Source of the DNA: Halovivax limisalsi
GTDB taxonomy: Archaea; Halobacteriota; Halobacteria; Halobacteriales; Natrialbaceae
DNA length: 64,000 bases
Assembly (NCBI RefSeq): GCF_023093535.1
Contig: NZ_CP095757.1
Coordinates: 2,480,001 to 2,544,000 of the forward strand
Direction: 5' to 3'
The notes under the pieces were generated by a model. The model searched no databases. It had not been told where the DNA came from and saw only the letters and a list, made by a program, of their open reading frames with translations. The position numbers and the translations under genes were made by a program. Below are positions 51,815 through 60,682 of this stretch, in pieces (within the stretch, counting starts at the first letter, position 1; each line of letters starts with the position of its first letter).

Positions 51815-52264
51815 ATGTTCGAGACGATACTGGTGCCGACAGACGGCAGTCGGCACGCCGAGGCGGCGATGGCGGACGCGATCGACCTCGCCGCCGACCA
51901 GGGCGCGACGCTCCACGTTCTCTCCGTGGCCGATAGCGGGCTTCTGGGCGGGATTCGGCTCCCCGGCGAAGCTGCACGTCCGAGCGAGGCAATTCGCGAG
52001 CGCGCCGAGCGATTCGTCGACGACGGACTCGAGCGCGCAGGCGATGCGGGAATCGACGCCGTCGGCACGGTACGAACGGGACCGCCACCGGCAGAGATTC
52101 TGGCGTACGCGGACGACGTCGCGGCCGACCTGGTCGTGATGGGGAGCCGCGGCCGCGGGGGCCTCCACCGCATGGCCGTCGGTAGCGTCGCGGATCACGT
52201 CATCCGGTTCGGAGACGTCCGCGTCATGGTCGTCGACGCAGACACTGAGACGGAGCGGTCGTAG
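51815..52264 (+). CDS. Universal stress protein (UspA family)
   Basis: A 149-residue Usp domain: MFETILVPTDGSRHAEAAMADAIDLA and LVVMGSRGRGGLHRMAVGSVADHVIRFGDVRVMVV with the GxxGxxxxxxxxG-S/V ATP-binding motif. Stand-alone gene downstream of the ABC exporter; typical of salt or nutrient stress proteins. Confidence 0.9.
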   Translation: MFETILVPTDGSRHAEAAMADAIDLAADQGATLHVLSVADSGLLGGIRLPGEAARPSEAIRERAERFVDDGLERAGDAGIDAVGTVRTGPPPAEILAYADDVAADLVVMGSRGRGGLHRMAVGSVADHVIRFGDVRVMVVDADTETERS

Positions 52265-52312
52265 CCCGCTCCGAGACGAACTGGTATCGTAAAATCGGCT
52301 CGCCGCGGTGTA

Positions 52313-52726
52313 TCACTGGGTCGCTACGATTCGGTTCACCGCGCGGGTGCGCTGGCCGAGCGACCAGCCCACGAGGGCGAGTCCGGCGTAAAAACCGACC
52401 CCGATCGCGACGTAGACGCCCGGGACGCCTCGCGGCGTGAAACCGTAATTCGAGAGGCCGCCGGCGAACAGGAGCGCCAGGACGACGAGGCCGACGCCGA
52501 TATCGGCACCGCGCATGCTCGGCAACTCCGGCGGGTCCGAAAGGACGCGTCCGAGCGCGTAGAAGAGGAGCGTAAACGAGAGCCAGCCGGTGACGACGAC
52601 CGGGAGCCCGTCGAGCGAGACGTCCAGTCCGTATCGCGGGAGATATCGCAGGTGGGTGAAGAGGGTTCCGACGAGGCCGACGACGAGTAAGAGCCAGAGA
52701 GCCGGTCCGGGTCGATCGGTCGCCAT
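52313..52726 (-). CDS. Small membrane protein, four helices
   Basis: A 137-residue protein with hydrophobic segments near residues 9-28, 40-60, 75-92 and 103-124, and a basic C-terminus. No recognised family. ATG 52726 lies about 28 bases after a TATA-like cattttacgg block (about 52748-52757, minus strand). Confidence 0.7.
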   Translation of the reverse strand: MATDRPGPALWLLLVVGLVGTLFTHLRYLPRYGLDVSLDGLPVVVTGWLSFTLLFYALGRVLSDPPELPSMRGADIGVGLVVLALLFAGGLSNYGFTPRGVPGVYVAIGVGFYAGLALVGWSLGQRTRAVNRIVATQ

Positions 52727-52822
52727 ACCGGACCGTTCGGTGGGGTAACCGTAAAATGCGCGGTTCGAATCAGGGCCGACCCGCATCGCGTCACCAGAAC
52801 GGGACTCTCCGCGAGACCCGTA

Positions 52823-53875
52823 TCAGCCGGCAGAGAGTGGATCCTCGGTCCGCTCGGCGTCGAGCGCGTCGAGCCAGGCCTCGGCATCGAGCGCCGCCAT
52901 GCTGCCGGTTCCGGCCGACGTGATCGCCTGTCGGTAGTCGGGGTCCATTACGTCGCCGGCGCCGAAGACGCCCTCGACGGCCGTCTCGGTCGTCATGCCG
53001 GTGAGCGTCTCGAGGTGGCCTGACTCCGCGAGCGGGACGGGCGTGTCCGCGAGGAAGTCCGTGTTCGGGACGTGACCGACGCCGTAGAAGATGCCGCCCG
53101 CGTCGACCGTCTCTTCAGCGACGTCGGGATCTCCGTCCTGCCAGCGGTCCGTCGGGTAGCCCTGCGGGTGGGAGACGAGCGTCGCGCCGGTGACGCCGGT
53201 CTCCTGCGAGCCGCGGATTTCGACGAGCTCGGTGTTCCAGCGGAACGAGATGTCCGGGTTCTCGCGGGCGCGTTCGGCCATGATGTCCGACGCGCGGAGT
53301 TCGTCGCGACGGTGGACGACGGTGATCGAGTCGGCGAACTTCGAGAGAAAGAGCGCCTCCTCCATGGCGCTGTCGCCGCCGCCGATCACGAGGACGTCGT
53401 CGCCGCGGTGGAAGGCCCCGTCACAGGTCGCACACGTCGAGAGGCCGTAGCCCATCAGTTCGTCCTCACCATCGGCACCGACCCAGCGGGCGCTCGCGCC
53501 GGTCGCGACGATCAGCGCGCGAGCGTGGAGCCGGTCGCCGGCGGCCAGATCGAGCGTGAACGGTCGCTCCGAGAGCGTCGCATTCTCGACGGTGTCGTGG
53601 CTGAACTCGGCACCGAACGCCTGCGCCTGGTCTTTGCCGCGCTGGATCAGTTCCATCCCGTCGACGCCCTCGGGGAAGCCGAGGTAGTTCTCGACGTCGG
53701 TCGTCAGCGTGAGCTGGCCGCCCGGCTCGGGGCCTTCGAGGACCAGCGGGTCGAGGTCGGCGCGCGCGGCGTACACAGCGGCCGAGAGGCCGGCGACCCC
53801 GGAGCCGACGATGACGACGTCGCGGACCGGCTCGTCGGTCGCGTCGGATAGCTCGCTCATCGTCTCGCCGTTCAT
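52823..53875 (-). CDS. trxB: Thioredoxin-disulfide reductase
   Basis: A 350-residue flavoprotein. FAD motif VIVGSGVAGLSAAVYAARADLDPLVLEG, redox motif STCATCDGAF (CATC), NADPH motif VLVIGGGDSAMEEALFLSKFADSITVVHRR, and terminal VFGAGDVMDPDYRQAITSAGTGSMAALDAE. Reduces thioredoxin. ATG 53875 overlaps the TGA of trxA (ATGA), so the two are one operon; an internal ATG at 53860 is an alternative. Confidence 0.93.
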   Translation of the reverse strand: MNGETMSELSDATDEPVRDVVIVGSGVAGLSAAVYAARADLDPLVLEGPEPGGQLTLTTDVENYLGFPEGVDGMELIQRGKDQAQAFGAEFSHDTVENATLSERPFTLDLAAGDRLHARALIVATGASARWVGADGEDELMGYGLSTCATCDGAFHRGDDVLVIGGGDSAMEEALFLSKFADSITVVHRRDELRASDIMAERARENPDISFRWNTELVEIRGSQETGVTGATLVSHPQGYPTDRWQDGDPDVAEETVDAGGIFYGVGHVPNTDFLADTPVPLAESGHLETLTGMTTETAVEGVFGAGDVMDPDYRQAITSAGTGSMAALDAEAWLDALDAERTEDPLSAG

Positions 53876-54231
53876 TCCCCGGTGTGGCCCTCGATCAAGT
53901 CGCGCAGTCTGTCTTCCGGCAGCGCGCCGGTCTGCTGCTCGACCTGCTCGCCGTCCGCGAAGAGGGCGAGGGTCGGAACGCTGCGGACGCCGTACTCGGC
54001 GGCCAGGGACTGGTGAGCGTCGACGTCGACTTTCGCGATCACGGCGTCGGTCTCGGCGGCCAGGTCCTCCAGGACCGGTTCGATCATCTTGCACGGTCCA
54101 CACCAGTCCGCGTAGAAGTCGGTGAGGACCACGTCGTTGCGGGCGACGACGTCGTCCAGGTGCGTCTGGCCGTCGATATGGACGGGTTCGTCGGTTGACG
54201 GTTCGGTCGTCGCGGTTGGTTCGGTTGTCAT
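53872..54231 (-). CDS. trxA: Thioredoxin
   Basis: A 119-residue thioredoxin with a disordered N-terminus (TTEPTATTEPSTDEP) and the active site FYADWCGPCKMIEPVL, cis-Pro in VRSVPTLALFADG. Reduces protein disulfides with the adjacent trxB product. ATG 54231 sits about 26-32 bases after a cctttaaac TATA box (54256-54264). An inverted repeat with an ATTGTA element lies upstream (54267-54283). Confidence 0.93.
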   Translation of the reverse strand: MTTEPTATTEPSTDEPVHIDGQTHLDDVVARNDVVLTDFYADWCGPCKMIEPVLEDLAAETDAVIAKVDVDAHQSLAAEYGVRSVPTLALFADGEQVEQQTGALPEDRLRDLIEGHTGE

Positions 54232-54266
54232 CACTCCCGAGTATGCACCGAGAGGGTTTAAAGGTT

Positions 54267-54283
54267 TTGTACTTATTATACAA
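54267..54283 (-). promoter_or_regulatory. Inverted repeat with ATTGTA element before trxA
   Basis: TTGTA (54267-54271) and TACAA (54279-54283) flank a 7-base spacer, directly upstream of the trxA TATA box. On the minus strand the end reads GTATTGTATAA, resembling elements at 54549, 58959, 60301 and 63237. Confidence 0.45.
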
Positions 54284-54560
54284 TACTGAATTGCTGGATC
54301 GCCGATTCGCGGGTGTGAGTCCGAAACCGCCGACGTCCGATCGGTCGCGGGATCGCGGCTCGGCATTACGGCGTCACGACGCCCCCGGCGGCGAATTGTA
54401 CTTCGAATACATTGCCGAGGTGGGCTGATCGCCCGAAAAAGCTGAAATATTTCGGTCCGGCAGCGCTATCAGACGCACATCACCCATCATCGAAGGAGAC
54501 GATCGCGGGACGCGACGATCACCAGCAGAGTTAAGGCCACCGATAACTGTATTGTGCTAC

Positions 54561-55727
54561 ATGAGCAAGACAATCGGGTCCGATCCGACGATCGATCCGG
54601 CAGAAGTGGCGGCGCGACGCGACGACGAGGAACTGTTCGTCCTCGACGTCCGCCGCGAGGACGATTTCGAAGAGTGGCGCGTCGCTGGGAGCTACAACCT
54701 CCCCATTTACGACGAACTGCTCGACGGCGACACGAGCGGTCTCGAGGCCGCGCTCGAGGACATCCCCGAGGACAGGGAGATCGCGGTGGTCTGCGTCGCC
54801 GGCGTCACGTCAGCCGACGCGGCGCGATTCCTCAGGGAACGGGGCTACGACGCGCGCTCGATGGCCGACGGCATGAACGGCTGGGGCCGGCTCCACGTCA
54901 CCTACGACGTCGATGGCGAATCGGGGCGCGTCGCCGACGCGAGCGAACCCACTCGGGGCGGGCCGGCGGTGGACGGCGTCACCCAGATCGTCCGCCCGGG
55001 AACGGGATGCGTCTCCTACCTCGTAGAAAGCGCGGGAGAGGGCATCGTCGTCGATCCGAGCCTCTACGTCGAGGAGTACCGCGATCTCGCTGACGAGCGC
55101 GGAGTCGACGTCGTCGGCGCGGTCGACACGCACGCCCACGCGGACCACGTCAGCGGCGGCCGCGTGATGGCCCGGGAGTGGGGCGTCCCGTACTACCTCC
55201 ACGGGGGCGACGGTGGCGAACTCGACGAGTTCGAGCCGATCGCGGACGGCGACGCGATCTCGGTCGGCGACCGGGAACTCGAGGTGCTGCACACGCCCGG
55301 GCACACGCCCGGCAGCGTCTCGCTGCGGTGGGGCGACGGGCTGCTCTCGGGCGATACGCTGTTCATCCGCAGCGTCGGTCGGCCCGATCTCGAAGGCGAG
55401 ACGGACGCGGACGTCCGCGAGGGCGCGACCGAGCTCTTCGAGAGTCTCGAGCGCCTCGCCGCGCTCCCCGACGACACCGTCGTCCTGCCGGGCCACATGA
55501 GCGACGAGACGATCCGGCCGCTCGCGACGACGCTCGGCGAGCTCGAGGCCGACAACGAGCTGTTCGGCGAGGACGATCGCGACGCGTTCGTCGAGACCAT
55601 CGTCGGGGGCCTCTCCGACGAGCCGGCGAACTACAATCGGATCAAGGCGATCAACTGGGGCGAGGAACCGCTGACCGAGGAGGCGAAGTCGCTCGAACTC
55701 GGGCCGAACAACTGCGCGGCGAACTGA
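54561..55727 (+). CDS. Rhodanese and persulfide dioxygenase (ETHE1-like MBL) fusion
   Basis: A 388-residue fusion. Residues 1-115 are a rhodanese domain (LFVLDVRREDDFEEWRVAGSYNLP, active loop Cys78 in VVCVAGVTS). Residues 130-388 are an MBL-fold dioxygenase of the ETHE1/glyoxalase II type (DTHAHADHVSGG, LHTPGHTPGSVSLRWGDG, LLSGDTLFIRSVGRPDLEG). ETHE1 enzymes oxidise glutathione persulfide to sulfite; the haloarchaeal substrate would be another thiol persulfide, such as gamma-glutamylcysteine persulfide. The domain order is rhodanese first, opposite to the known bacterial PDO-rhodanese fusions. ATG 54561 is used. Confidence 0.87.
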   Translation: MSKTIGSDPTIDPAEVAARRDDEELFVLDVRREDDFEEWRVAGSYNLPIYDELLDGDTSGLEAALEDIPEDREIAVVCVAGVTSADAARFLRERGYDARSMADGMNGWGRLHVTYDVDGESGRVADASEPTRGGPAVDGVTQIVRPGTGCVSYLVESAGEGIVVDPSLYVEEYRDLADERGVDVVGAVDTHAHADHVSGGRVMAREWGVPYYLHGGDGGELDEFEPIADGDAISVGDRELEVLHTPGHTPGSVSLRWGDGLLSGDTLFIRSVGRPDLEGETDADVREGATELFESLERLAALPDDTVVLPGHMSDETIRPLATTLGELEADNELFGEDDRDAFVETIVGGLSDEPANYNRIKAINWGEEPLTEEAKSLELGPNNCAAN

Positions 55728-55751
55728 GACGGTCGACGGCGTCAAGCCGAC

Positions 55752-56369
55752 TTATCCGGCCGGTTTCGCGGACGCATCGCCGCGAACGATCGCGTAGCCG
55801 CCTGCGAGGAGGAGCACACCGGAGAGCAGAAATCCGACGTCCCAGGCGATCGCCGGCCCGGGGCCCGCCGGCCAGACGCGGTGCAACGCGAGGAGGTGGT
55901 GGTTGACGACGCCCTCGACGACGTTGAACAGGCCGAACCCCATCAGGACGGATCCGAACAGCGTCCGACCGGAGACGGGCGCGGACGGCGACTGCCAGGC
56001 GCGGTAGAGAAGCACGATACCGGCGATCGTGAACAGGTACGTGGCGGCGTGAAAGATGCCGTCGGCCAGGACGTTCACTTCCATCCCGGCCAGGTCAGTC
56101 GGGGCGACGCGCGACGAGACCATGTGGTGGACCTGGAGAATCTGGTGTAAGACGATCCCGTCGACGAAGCCACCCAGCCCGATCCCGAGTACGACGCCCG
56201 CTTTGACCAGCGGTTGCGAACGCTCGGAGAATCCGAGCCAGGTTGCATCCGCCGGCTGACCCCCGTCTCCACCGGACGCCTCGGCGACCGTCTCGTTCGC
56301 CGGCGCCGCCTCGCTACGATCGCCCGAGTCAGTCTCGACCGCACTTTCCGACGCCGAATCGTCCCTCAT
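55752..56369 (-). CDS. DUF2243 membrane protein
   Basis: A 205-residue protein with a disordered, acidic first 45 residues and four membrane segments. Family phrases are LGIGLGGFVDGIVLHQILQVHHM, ADGIFHAATYLFTIAGIVLLY, and FNVVEGVVNHHLLALHRV with several conserved His. DUF2243 proteins are membrane proteins of unknown function. ATG 56369 lies about 30 bases after a gatattgattg TATA-like block (about 56390-56402). Confidence 0.85.
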   Translation of the reverse strand: MRDDSASESAVETDSGDRSEAAPANETVAEASGGDGGQPADATWLGFSERSQPLVKAGVVLGIGLGGFVDGIVLHQILQVHHMVSSRVAPTDLAGMEVNVLADGIFHAATYLFTIAGIVLLYRAWQSPSAPVSGRTLFGSVLMGFGLFNVVEGVVNHHLLALHRVWPAGPGPAIAWDVGFLLSGVLLLAGGYAIVRGDASAKPAG

Positions 56370-56544
56370 CGGTCGATGCAACGTCGGTGGGAGCAATCAA
56401 TATCGAACGTGACGGTGCAAGCCCGGATCGATAATCGCAGCCAACCGTCCTGGCGGCGCTGGCCCGCCGCAGCTCGGTCACCCGCCGTCGGGCCGTATTC
56501 TCCACCCGCCGTCGGAGGCGCGCCACCATCGGTAGTGGGCACCC

Positions 56545-58122
56545 TCACTCCGTCTCGCCAGTTTCGCTCTCGTGGGCGCCGTATCCCTGTTCGTGTTCGT
56601 CGTGGGGATGCTCGCTCCCACGATCGTGGCCACGGTCGTGTCCGTCGCCGTGGTCGCGTCCCTTCCCGTGATCGTGCGCGTGCTCGCCGGCAAGGACGAA
56701 CTGGCCGGCGAACGCGCGGTCGACGACCTCCGGCAGTGCCGGGTGGATGTGGACGGACTCGCGGACGTCGCGGACGGTCCCGGTGCCGGCTTTCATCGCG
56801 ACGACGACTTCCTGGATCAGCGCGGACGCGTCCGGCCCGATAATGTGACAGCCGAGGATTCTTCCCTCCGGATCGATCAGGACGCGGACGAATCCCTCGG
56901 CCTGCATCGCCTTCCCGCGGGCGGTATCCTGGTAGTCGTACGTACTGGTGGCGTACTGGCGACCGGCCTCGCGGAGTTTCTGCTCGGTCGCGCCGACGCC
57001 AGCGACCTCGGGCGATCCGAAGACGGCGAACGGCATGGCCGCGTAATCGATCGGTTCGAGTTCATCACCTAGCAGATTCCGAGCGACCGTGCGGGCCTCG
57101 TGATTCGCGTTGTGCTTCAGCAGGTACTCGCCGACGATGTCGCCGAGCGCCCAGATGCCCTCCGCGGAGGTGCGCAGGTACTCGTCCGTCTCGACGAAGC
57201 CATCGTCGTCGGTCTCGACGCCGGGAACGTCGAGGGCGAGCGTGTCCGAGTTCGGCCGTCGACCGGCGGCGAGCAGCAGTGCGTCGCCGGAGACGACCAC
57301 GTCGTCGCGCTCGTCCGGGTCGTCCCACGCCGGCGGGTACGGCCGGGCCTCGACGGTCACGTCCGAGCCGTCGAGCGGGTCCGATCCGCCGCCGGCAACC
57401 GAAACGGCTTCGTAGCCGACGTGAACGTCGAATCGGTCCGCGTAACGCTCGGTGAACGACTGCGCGACGGCTTCGTCGGCCTGGGGAAGGAGCCGTGGCC
57501 GGCGCCCGACGATCGTCACGTCGCTCCCGAAGGTGCCGAAGAAGTGTGCGAGTTCGGCGGCGACGTAGCCGCCGCCGACGATCACGAGGCGGTCCGGCAG
57601 CGTCTCGAGTTCCAACGCGTCACGGCTCGTCAGGTACGGGACGTCCTCGATCCCGTCGAGCGGCGGGATCGAGGGTCGCGTCCCCGCCGCGACGAGGATC
57701 GTCTCGGCGCGGGCGCGCCGACCGACGTCGGGGCCCTCGACGATCTCGATCGTCCGATCGTCGACGAACCGGCCCATCCCTTCGAACAGGTCGTGGGAAT
57801 CCGACGATTCGAGGCCGCGGTGAATCGAGTCGGCGCTCCCCGCGACGTCCTCGTTGACCTCGCGAACGATGTCCGAAAACGCGACGTCGTTTACCGCCGC
57901 GTCGATGCCGAACGCACCGGAGCGGTCGATCGTCTCGTAGACGTGGGCGTGGTAGAGCAACCGTTTCGAGGGGATACAGCCGCGGTTGAGGCAGGTGCCG
58001 CCGAGCGGTCCCGACTCGACCACGGCGACCGAGCGACCCTGGTTCGCCATCGCGTTCGCCACGTCGAGGCCGGATCCCGAGCCGATTACCAGGAAGTCGA
58101 ACGTCTCGATTTCGGACGCCAT
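56545..58122 (-). CDS. FAD-dependent disulfide oxidoreductase with His-rich tail (possible bis-gamma-glutamylcystine reductase)
   Basis: A 525-residue class I pyridine nucleotide-disulfide reductase. FAD motif FDFLVIGSGSGLDVANAMA, redox Cys pair in GGTCLNRGCIPSKRLL, NAD(P)H region LVIVGGGYVAAELAHFFGTFG, and catalytic His-Glu in VHIHPALPEVVDRAF. The N-terminus looks like mycothione reductase and mercuric reductase without the heavy-metal-binding domain. A His/Asp/Gly-rich tail (about residues 482-525) may bind metals. Haloarchaea use gamma-glutamylcysteine, and the matching reductase is a relative of mercuric reductase; this gene is a candidate, but dihydrolipoamide dehydrogenase-type activity is also possible. 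Confidence 0.8.
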   Translation of the reverse strand: MASEIETFDFLVIGSGSGLDVANAMANQGRSVAVVESGPLGGTCLNRGCIPSKRLLYHAHVYETIDRSGAFGIDAAVNDVAFSDIVREVNEDVAGSADSIHRGLESSDSHDLFEGMGRFVDDRTIEIVEGPDVGRRARAETILVAAGTRPSIPPLDGIEDVPYLTSRDALELETLPDRLVIVGGGYVAAELAHFFGTFGSDVTIVGRRPRLLPQADEAVAQSFTERYADRFDVHVGYEAVSVAGGGSDPLDGSDVTVEARPYPPAWDDPDERDDVVVSGDALLLAAGRRPNSDTLALDVPGVETDDDGFVETDEYLRTSAEGIWALGDIVGEYLLKHNANHEARTVARNLLGDELEPIDYAAMPFAVFGSPEVAGVGATEQKLREAGRQYATSTYDYQDTARGKAMQAEGFVRVLIDPEGRILGCHIIGPDASALIQEVVVAMKAGTGTVRDVRESVHIHPALPEVVDRAFAGQFVLAGEHAHDHGKGRDHGDGHDRGHDRGSEHPHDEHEQGYGAHESETGETE

Positions 58123-58208
58123 GGCGAACGGACCACGGCCAGGGAAAAGAACCACCCAGTCGGCGCCGTCGGGGATGGCGCGTCGGTCGCCAGCTTGCCC
58201 CGCCGCCG

Positions 58209-58496
58209 TTAGATCGTGTCGTCGGGGTCGCGTTCGTCGGCCATGCGCGAGGCCTCCGTCGCGTACTGCTCGCGCAGTTCGTCGTCCTGCACGTCGCCGA
58301 GATTGCCGGGCTCGACATCGAGGGCCGCCGTCGTCTCGCGGACGTCCGCGTTACTCGTCAGCGCCCGCTCTTTGCGGAAGTAGCGCTCGCCGTCCGGCGT
58401 CGCGTAGACGAGGATGATCAGGTTCTGTTCGTCGTCGGAGTACGTGCGCTCGACCAGCCAGACGCGCACCTCGTCGGGTCGGGTTCGGCCAGCCAT
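58209..58496 (-). CDS. Hypothetical protein, 95 residues, co-transcribed with the TrmB-like gene
   Basis: Small soluble protein starting RTRPDEVRVWLVERTYSDDEQNLIILVYATPDGERYFRKERALTS, a likely beta-strand domain, followed by an acidic helix-rich tail. It follows the TrmB-like regulator by 9 bases on the same strand, so it is probably in the same operon. No family identified. Confidence 0.7.
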   Translation of the reverse strand: MAGRTRPDEVRVWLVERTYSDDEQNLIILVYATPDGERYFRKERALTSNADVRETTAALDVEPGNLGDVQDDELREQYATEASRMADERDPDDTI

Positions 58497-58505
58497 GCCC
58501 GCCCT

Positions 58506-58910
58506 CTACCCGTCGGCGGCGGCAGCGATGTCCTCTGTCGTCCGGTACTTGTCCTCGAACTCCTGGATGAGCTGGCCCATCTTCGCGTACCAGTCGTTGA
58601 GCTTTCGCTGCATGTCGCTCGCGATCTGCTCGGGATCGGTCGGGCGGTAGACGTGGTAGTAGCCGCCCTGGTCGTAGTTGATCTGGTCCTTCTGGATGAA
58701 TCCGCTCTGGAGCAGCCGCTGGATCGATCGGTACGCCGTCGAGCGCTCGCGGTCGACCCGCTCGGCCACCTCGTCGATCGTCAGCGGCTCGTCGCTCTCG
58801 ACGAGCACCCTGAAACACTCCTTGTCGAGCTGTTTGAGGCCGTGGATACACTCCAGCAGACCCTCACACTCCATGTCCTGCTGAAGCTGCTCCGCCATAG
58901 ACCGTGCCAT
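58506..58910 (-). CDS. TrmB-like HTH transcription regulator
   Basis: A 134-residue regulator. The winged helix reads LKQLDKECFRVLVESDEPLTIDEVAERVDRERSTAYRSIQRLLQSGFIQKDQINYDQGGYYHVYRPTD, followed by a C-terminal dimerising helix (RKLNDWYAKMGQLIQEFEDKY). N-terminal Cys residues in MECEGLLECIHGL could sense redox or sulfur state. ATG 58910 lies about 30 bases after the tcttttatc TATA box (about 58937-58950), and a perfect palindrome lies upstream (58959-58968). Similar elements precede other thiol and sulfur genes here, so this protein is a candidate regulator of them. Confidence 0.84.
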   Translation of the reverse strand: MARSMAEQLQQDMECEGLLECIHGLKQLDKECFRVLVESDEPLTIDEVAERVDRERSTAYRSIQRLLQSGFIQKDQINYDQGGYYHVYRPTDPEQIASDMQRKLNDWYAKMGQLIQEFEDKYRTTEDIAAAADG

Positions 58911-58958
58911 CTGTCCGTGTGAATCGAGGTACCGCAGCGATAAAAGAATTGTGTGGGT

Positions 58959-58968
58959 ATTGTACAAT
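58959..58968 (-). promoter_or_regulatory. Perfect palindrome ATTGTACAAT before the TrmB-like gene
   Basis: A ten-base palindrome immediately upstream of the TATA box of the TrmB-like gene. The adjacent gaattgtgtgg (58946-58956) repeats the ATTGTG half. Probable operator, possibly autoregulatory. Confidence 0.5.
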
Positions 58969-59021
58969 CTCGTTGAACCGGTCAGCGCCGCGCGCGTCAC
59001 GCCGACGATCGAGGTGGGCGC

Positions 59022-60062
59022 TCAGTCCGCGGCGGCTGCGGCCGCTCGTTCGTTCGCTCGGATGGTCGTGATCGTGCTGTAGAGCACGGCGCCGCTGACC
59101 AGCAATGCCGAGAGCATTATCAACGCGAAGGCGACTGTCTCTAGCACGGGCATCCCGAGTGGACCGGCGACCTGCCGGAACGCGACCGCGACCGAGCCAC
59201 CGAGGAGCATCAGCCCGAAGTAGATCTTGATGTCCTCCTCGTCGACGATGCTGGTCGCCGCCGAACCGATGCGGGCGCCGAGGGCGCTGCCAGCCAGCAG
59301 GGGCGCGACGATCGTGAGGTTGACGCCGCCTTCGATCCCGTAGATGTAGGAACCGACGCCGCCCGAGATGACGATCTCGAACAGGTCGGTCCCGACCGCG
59401 ATGGGCACCGGAACGCCGATCAGGTAGAACAGGGCGGGCATGCGGATGAAGCCGCCGCCGACGCCGAGAAAGCCCGAGAGGAGTCCCGTGGCGAACGCGA
59501 CGCCGAGGATCATCCACAGCGAGACCTGGATGCCCCCGGAGAGGGTCATCATCGGCGGGACGCGGTAGGACTGGATCTTCCTGGCGACGTCCGGAATGTC
59601 GTCCGGGTCGAGCTCCTGGTCAGCAGCCTCGTGGTGGCCGCCGCCGTCGGCCGATCCCTCGGACGCGAGCGCGTTGTAGGTGACGAACAGCCCGATCGCA
59701 CCCAGCAGGAAGACGTACGTGATGCCGATGACGCTGCCTGCCAGGCCGATGTCTTCGAGGGAGTACACCAGGATACTGCCCACCTCGATGCCGGCCGTCG
59801 TCCCGGCGACCATCAGGGCGCCGAGTTTGTAGTCCACCTGCCCGAGATCACGGTGTTTGAGCGTCGCGATCACGGCCGTCCCGAAGACGAAGGCCATCCC
59901 GCTCCCGACGGCGACGCTGGTGTCGTACCCCATCACGAGCAGTGCCGGCGTGACGAGGAAGGATCCACCCATGCCGAAGAAGCCGAACAGGACGCCGACC
60001 AGGAACCCGAAGCTCACGAATAGCAAGAGCGTCGTGAGCGCGATTCCGAATAGCTCCATCAT
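59022..60062 (-). CDS. Sulfite exporter TauE/SafE family permease
   Basis: A 346-residue integral membrane protein with about eight or nine helices in two repeats. The family repeats GVLFGFFGMGGSFLVTPALLVMGYD and GLLSGFLGVGGGFIRMPALFYLIGVPV are clear. A hydrophilic His/Asp-rich loop separates the halves. TauE/SafE proteins export sulfite or organosulfonates. Location beside the rhodanese-dioxygenase gene fits sulfite removal. The ATG overlaps the stop of a tiny upstream gene (ATGA). Confidence 0.9.
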   Translation of the reverse strand: MMELFGIALTTLLLFVSFGFLVGVLFGFFGMGGSFLVTPALLVMGYDTSVAVGSGMAFVFGTAVIATLKHRDLGQVDYKLGALMVAGTTAGIEVGSILVYSLEDIGLAGSVIGITYVFLLGAIGLFVTYNALASEGSADGGGHHEAADQELDPDDIPDVARKIQSYRVPPMMTLSGGIQVSLWMILGVAFATGLLSGFLGVGGGFIRMPALFYLIGVPVPIAVGTDLFEIVISGGVGSYIYGIEGGVNLTIVAPLLAGSALGARIGSAATSIVDEEDIKIYFGLMLLGGSVAVAFRQVAGPLGMPVLETVAFALIMLSALLVSGAVLYSTITTIRANERAAAAAAD

Positions 60063-60208
60063 ACGTCCTTGATCACGTCGATGAGGGGTGGTGCCGCGAT
60101 CCGTTCGAGGAGGCCGTACCCGCCGTAGAGGACGACGGCCTCGACGAGGACGACGGCCACGAGGACGGCTGCCTGTACGTCCGGCGAAAGTGTGGGTACG
60201 TCGATCAT
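60059..60208 (-). CDS. 49-residue membrane protein (DUF7512-like)
   Basis: One hydrophobic segment (VQAAVLVAVVLVEAVVLYGGYGL, split by my reading at residues about 10-32) with short acidic/proline-rich N-terminus and charged tail. ATGA overlap with the TauE gene shows it is a co-translated subunit or accessory of the exporter. It resembles the small family I recall as DUF7512, found beside TauE in haloarchaea. Confidence 0.72.
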   Translation of the reverse strand: MIDVPTLSPDVQAAVLVAVVLVEAVVLYGGYGLLERIAAPPLIDVIKDV

Positions 60209-60682
60209 TGATATCGACCCCGCACGCCTATCGGTTGTGCGCGAATCATGGGATTCTACTCGTCTCATCGTACCCGAGGAGGACGTATAATGCTTTTGGG
60301 CCTACCACACAATATTACTGCCGAGTATGTAACGGCTAACCGACGCGAATATCCCCGTACGTTTTCCAAATATCAGGGCGCTCGAGCGGATCGCGACTCG
60401 GGCTGGCGCGCGCTCGACCGAACTCGCCGTCCCGGACTCGACGGATCGCAACGGAACCCGGTGACTGTCACGAACGCGGCCACGGAGTCACCGACGGACG
60501 ACCTTCGACGCACCGTTCGGGGTAACCCACTCCGCGGACCGACGGTGAACCGTACTCCGTGGGAGTAGAATCGACGCGCCGAACCGGGAATGCGGGACGG
60601 GCCGCTGGTCCGGGACGGACGGAACCGGCGTCAGTATTGATTTATCCAAACAATATTATATCGTGCGCCCGTAGGACCATCC
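60209..60682. promoter_or_regulatory. 474-base gap with TauE and Usp promoters
   Basis: No supported gene. Minus strand: a TATA-like gcattatacg block near 60281-60292, an ATTGTGTGGTAGG element (60301-60313), and GCGCACAACCGATAGGCG (60225-60242), which matches 63251-63266 upstream of the second thioredoxin gene. Plus strand: the TATA-like acaatattatat block at about 60646-60660 serves the Usp gene at 60683. The middle (60330-60600) holds only short Arg/Pro-rich frames. Confidence 0.45.

Noticed and set aside
52755-52785. tRNA T-arm-like ggttcgaatca
   Set aside because: Flanks do not pair, and it lies in a promoter-like region of a membrane-protein gene.
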